Below are positions 7,389 to 7,901 of a stretch of 7,901 nucleotides of DNA, one piece after another. The stretch lies in contig JAICXZ010000117.1 of the NCBI GenBank assembly GCA_025934475.1, positions 1-7,901 on the forward strand, written 5' to 3'. The number at the start of each line of letters is the position of its first letter. Within the stretch, counting starts at the first letter, position 1. A program made the position numbers and the translations under genes. The stretch comes from Mucilaginibacter sp. (GTDB lineage Bacteria; Bacteroidota; Bacteroidia; Sphingobacteriales; Sphingobacteriaceae). The notes under the pieces were generated by a model, which saw only the letters and a list, made by a program, of their open reading frames with translations, was not told the DNA's origin and made no database searches.

Positions 7389-7435
7389 CAGTCCCTTAAA
7401 ATAGGGATAAAACTGTAAAAGAAAAAAAAGCAAGA

Positions 7436-7849
7436 ATGCCTACTATTCAGCAATTAGTTAGAAAAGGTAGAGTAGCTCTGGTTGACAAGAGTAAGTCGCC
7501 AGCGTTGGACAGCTGTCCACAGCGAAGAGGCGTGTGCACCCGTGTGTACACCACTACCCCTAAGAAACCAAACTCAGCAATGCGTAAGGTTGCACGTGTG
7601 CGCCTTACAAACGGTAAAGAAGTGAACGCCTACATCCCTGGTGAAGGCCACAATTTACAGGAACACTCCATTGTGTTGATCCGCGGCGGTCGTGTTAAAG
7701 ATTTGCCGGGTGTTCGTTACCACATCATTCGCGGTGCGCTGGATACCTCGGGTGTTAACGGCCGTAACCAGCGTCGTAGTAAATATGGTACTAAACGCCA
7801 TAAACCAGGAAAAGCAGCAGCGGCTCCTACAAAGTGTAATAAGAAATAA
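7436..7849 (+). CDS. rpsL: 30S ribosomal protein S12
   Basis: A 137-residue protein that matches bacterial uS12, which sits at the decoding centre of the 30S subunit and governs translational accuracy. Diagnostic segments are [11 protein letters not shown] (2-12), the [12 protein letters not shown] loop (40-51), [12 protein letters not shown] (67-78) and [13 protein letters not shown] (84-96). Lys43 and Lys88, the sites where substitutions usually give streptomycin resistance, are both wild type, and Asp89, the RimO methylthiolation site, is present. The last 20 or so residues form a basic, Ala/Lys-rich tail a little longer than the roughly 124 residues of the E. coli protein. The start has an A-rich leader without a Shine-Dalgarno. 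It is the first gene of the str operon, with rpsG 19 bases downstream; fusA would be expected further on. Confidence 0.99.
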   Translation: MPTIQQLVRKGRVALVDKSKSPALDSCPQRRGVCTRVYTTTPKKPNSAMRKVARVRLTNGKEVNAYIPGEGHNLQEHSIVLIRGGRVKDLPGVRYHIIRGALDTSGVNGRNQRRSKYGTKRHKPGKAAAAPTKCNKK

Positions 7850-7852
7850 TTA

Positions 7853-7859
7853 AAGGAGG
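7853..7859 (+). promoter_or_regulatory. Perfect Shine-Dalgarno sequence of rpsG
   Basis: AAGGAGG pairs fully with the 3' end of 16S rRNA and lies nine bases before the rpsG ATG. It is the only strong Shine-Dalgarno seen before any gene in this window; the other starts have AT-rich leaders. It fixes the rpsG start. Confidence 0.88.
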
Positions 7860-7868
7860 ATAGTAACA

Positions 7869-7901
7869 ATGAGAAAGTCAAAACCAAAAAAGAGAATTAT
7901 A
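7869..7901 (+). CDS. rpsG: 30S ribosomal protein S7, first 11 codons (partial)
   Basis: From the ATG at 7869 the frame reads MRKSKPKKRII to the window edge. This basic N-terminus resembles Bacteroidota uS7, and the place directly after rpsL in the conserved rpsL-rpsG-fusA order supports the call. uS7 binds the 3' major domain of 16S rRNA, nucleates assembly of the 30S head and in E. coli also represses the str operon. The 19-base gap after rpsL contains only the Shine-Dalgarno region, so there is no room for an E. coli-like S7-binding structure between the two genes. Confidence 0.92.
   Translation, partial: MRKSKPKKRII

Larger units (their letters stand above)
7091..7435. other. 345-base divergent intergenic region between the XRE regulator and rpsL
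   Basis: The region is AT-rich and holds two promoters pointing outward: one for the XRE gene (7207-7238, minus) and one for rpsL (7358-7388, plus). Between them lies an imperfect palindrome, CCGGCTAA-CC-TTAACCGG (7290-7307, one mismatch), with no T-run after it. I see no ORF of believable length, no RNA gene and no known riboswitch or ribosomal-protein leader here. Confidence 0.7.

Noticed and set aside
1..7901. CRISPR array, insertion sequence, toxin-antitoxin or defence module
   Set aside because: I saw no regularly spaced repeats, transposase motifs, terminal inverted repeats around an ORF, or toxin partner for the XRE gene.

Overview
The window looks like chromosomal DNA from a Bacteroidota bacterium, most likely family Sphingobacteriaceae (a Mucilaginibacter or Pedobacter relative). 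That placement is inference. It rests on promoters of the TTG-N19-21-TAnnTTTG type (clearest before rpsL), start codons mostly without Shine-Dalgarno sequences, secreted proteins with MG2-like and CarboxypepD_reg-like domains, and a DUF885 lipoprotein. No database search could be run.

Layout, left to right. (1) Positions 1-1366, minus strand: the first 455 codons of a large secreted MG2/macroglobulin-like protein of the kind that often carries a TonB-plug-like domain further on; it runs off the left edge. (2) Positions 1613-3661, plus: a secreted M1-family zinc metallopeptidase, divergent from (1), closed by a textbook intrinsic terminator. (3) Positions 3794-4483, plus: a small secreted protein with one carboxypeptidase-regulatory-like beta-sandwich and an uncharacterised C-terminal part. 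(4) Positions 4484-4848: a nested palindromic repeat, a 46-residue poly-proline lipoprotein gene, and a 17-bp stem-loop lying between convergent genes. (5) Positions 4849-6597, minus: a DUF885 lipoprotein, a predicted peptidase-like enzyme. (6) Positions 6728-7090, minus: a small XRE-family regulator with a coiled-coil tail and a promoter/operator-like region. (7) Positions 7436-7901, plus: the start of the str ribosomal operon, rpsL complete and rpsG only in its first 11 codons.

The left six kilobases are dominated by cell-envelope proteins: three have Sec signal peptides and two have lipoprotein signals. Two of the five are predicted peptidases, which would fit peptide or protein turnover at the cell surface, but the strand switches and separate terminators argue against a single operon. 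The right end is a housekeeping locus.

I found no CRISPR array, insertion sequence, prophage, tRNA, rRNA, toxin-antitoxin pair or defence system. The least explained items are the nested palindrome at 4487-4557, the iterated GTGTAATC-type hairpin at 4782-4850, the poly-proline mini-lipoprotein, the inverted repeat over the regulator promoter, and a perfect Shine-Dalgarno before rpsG in a genome that otherwise seems not to use them.
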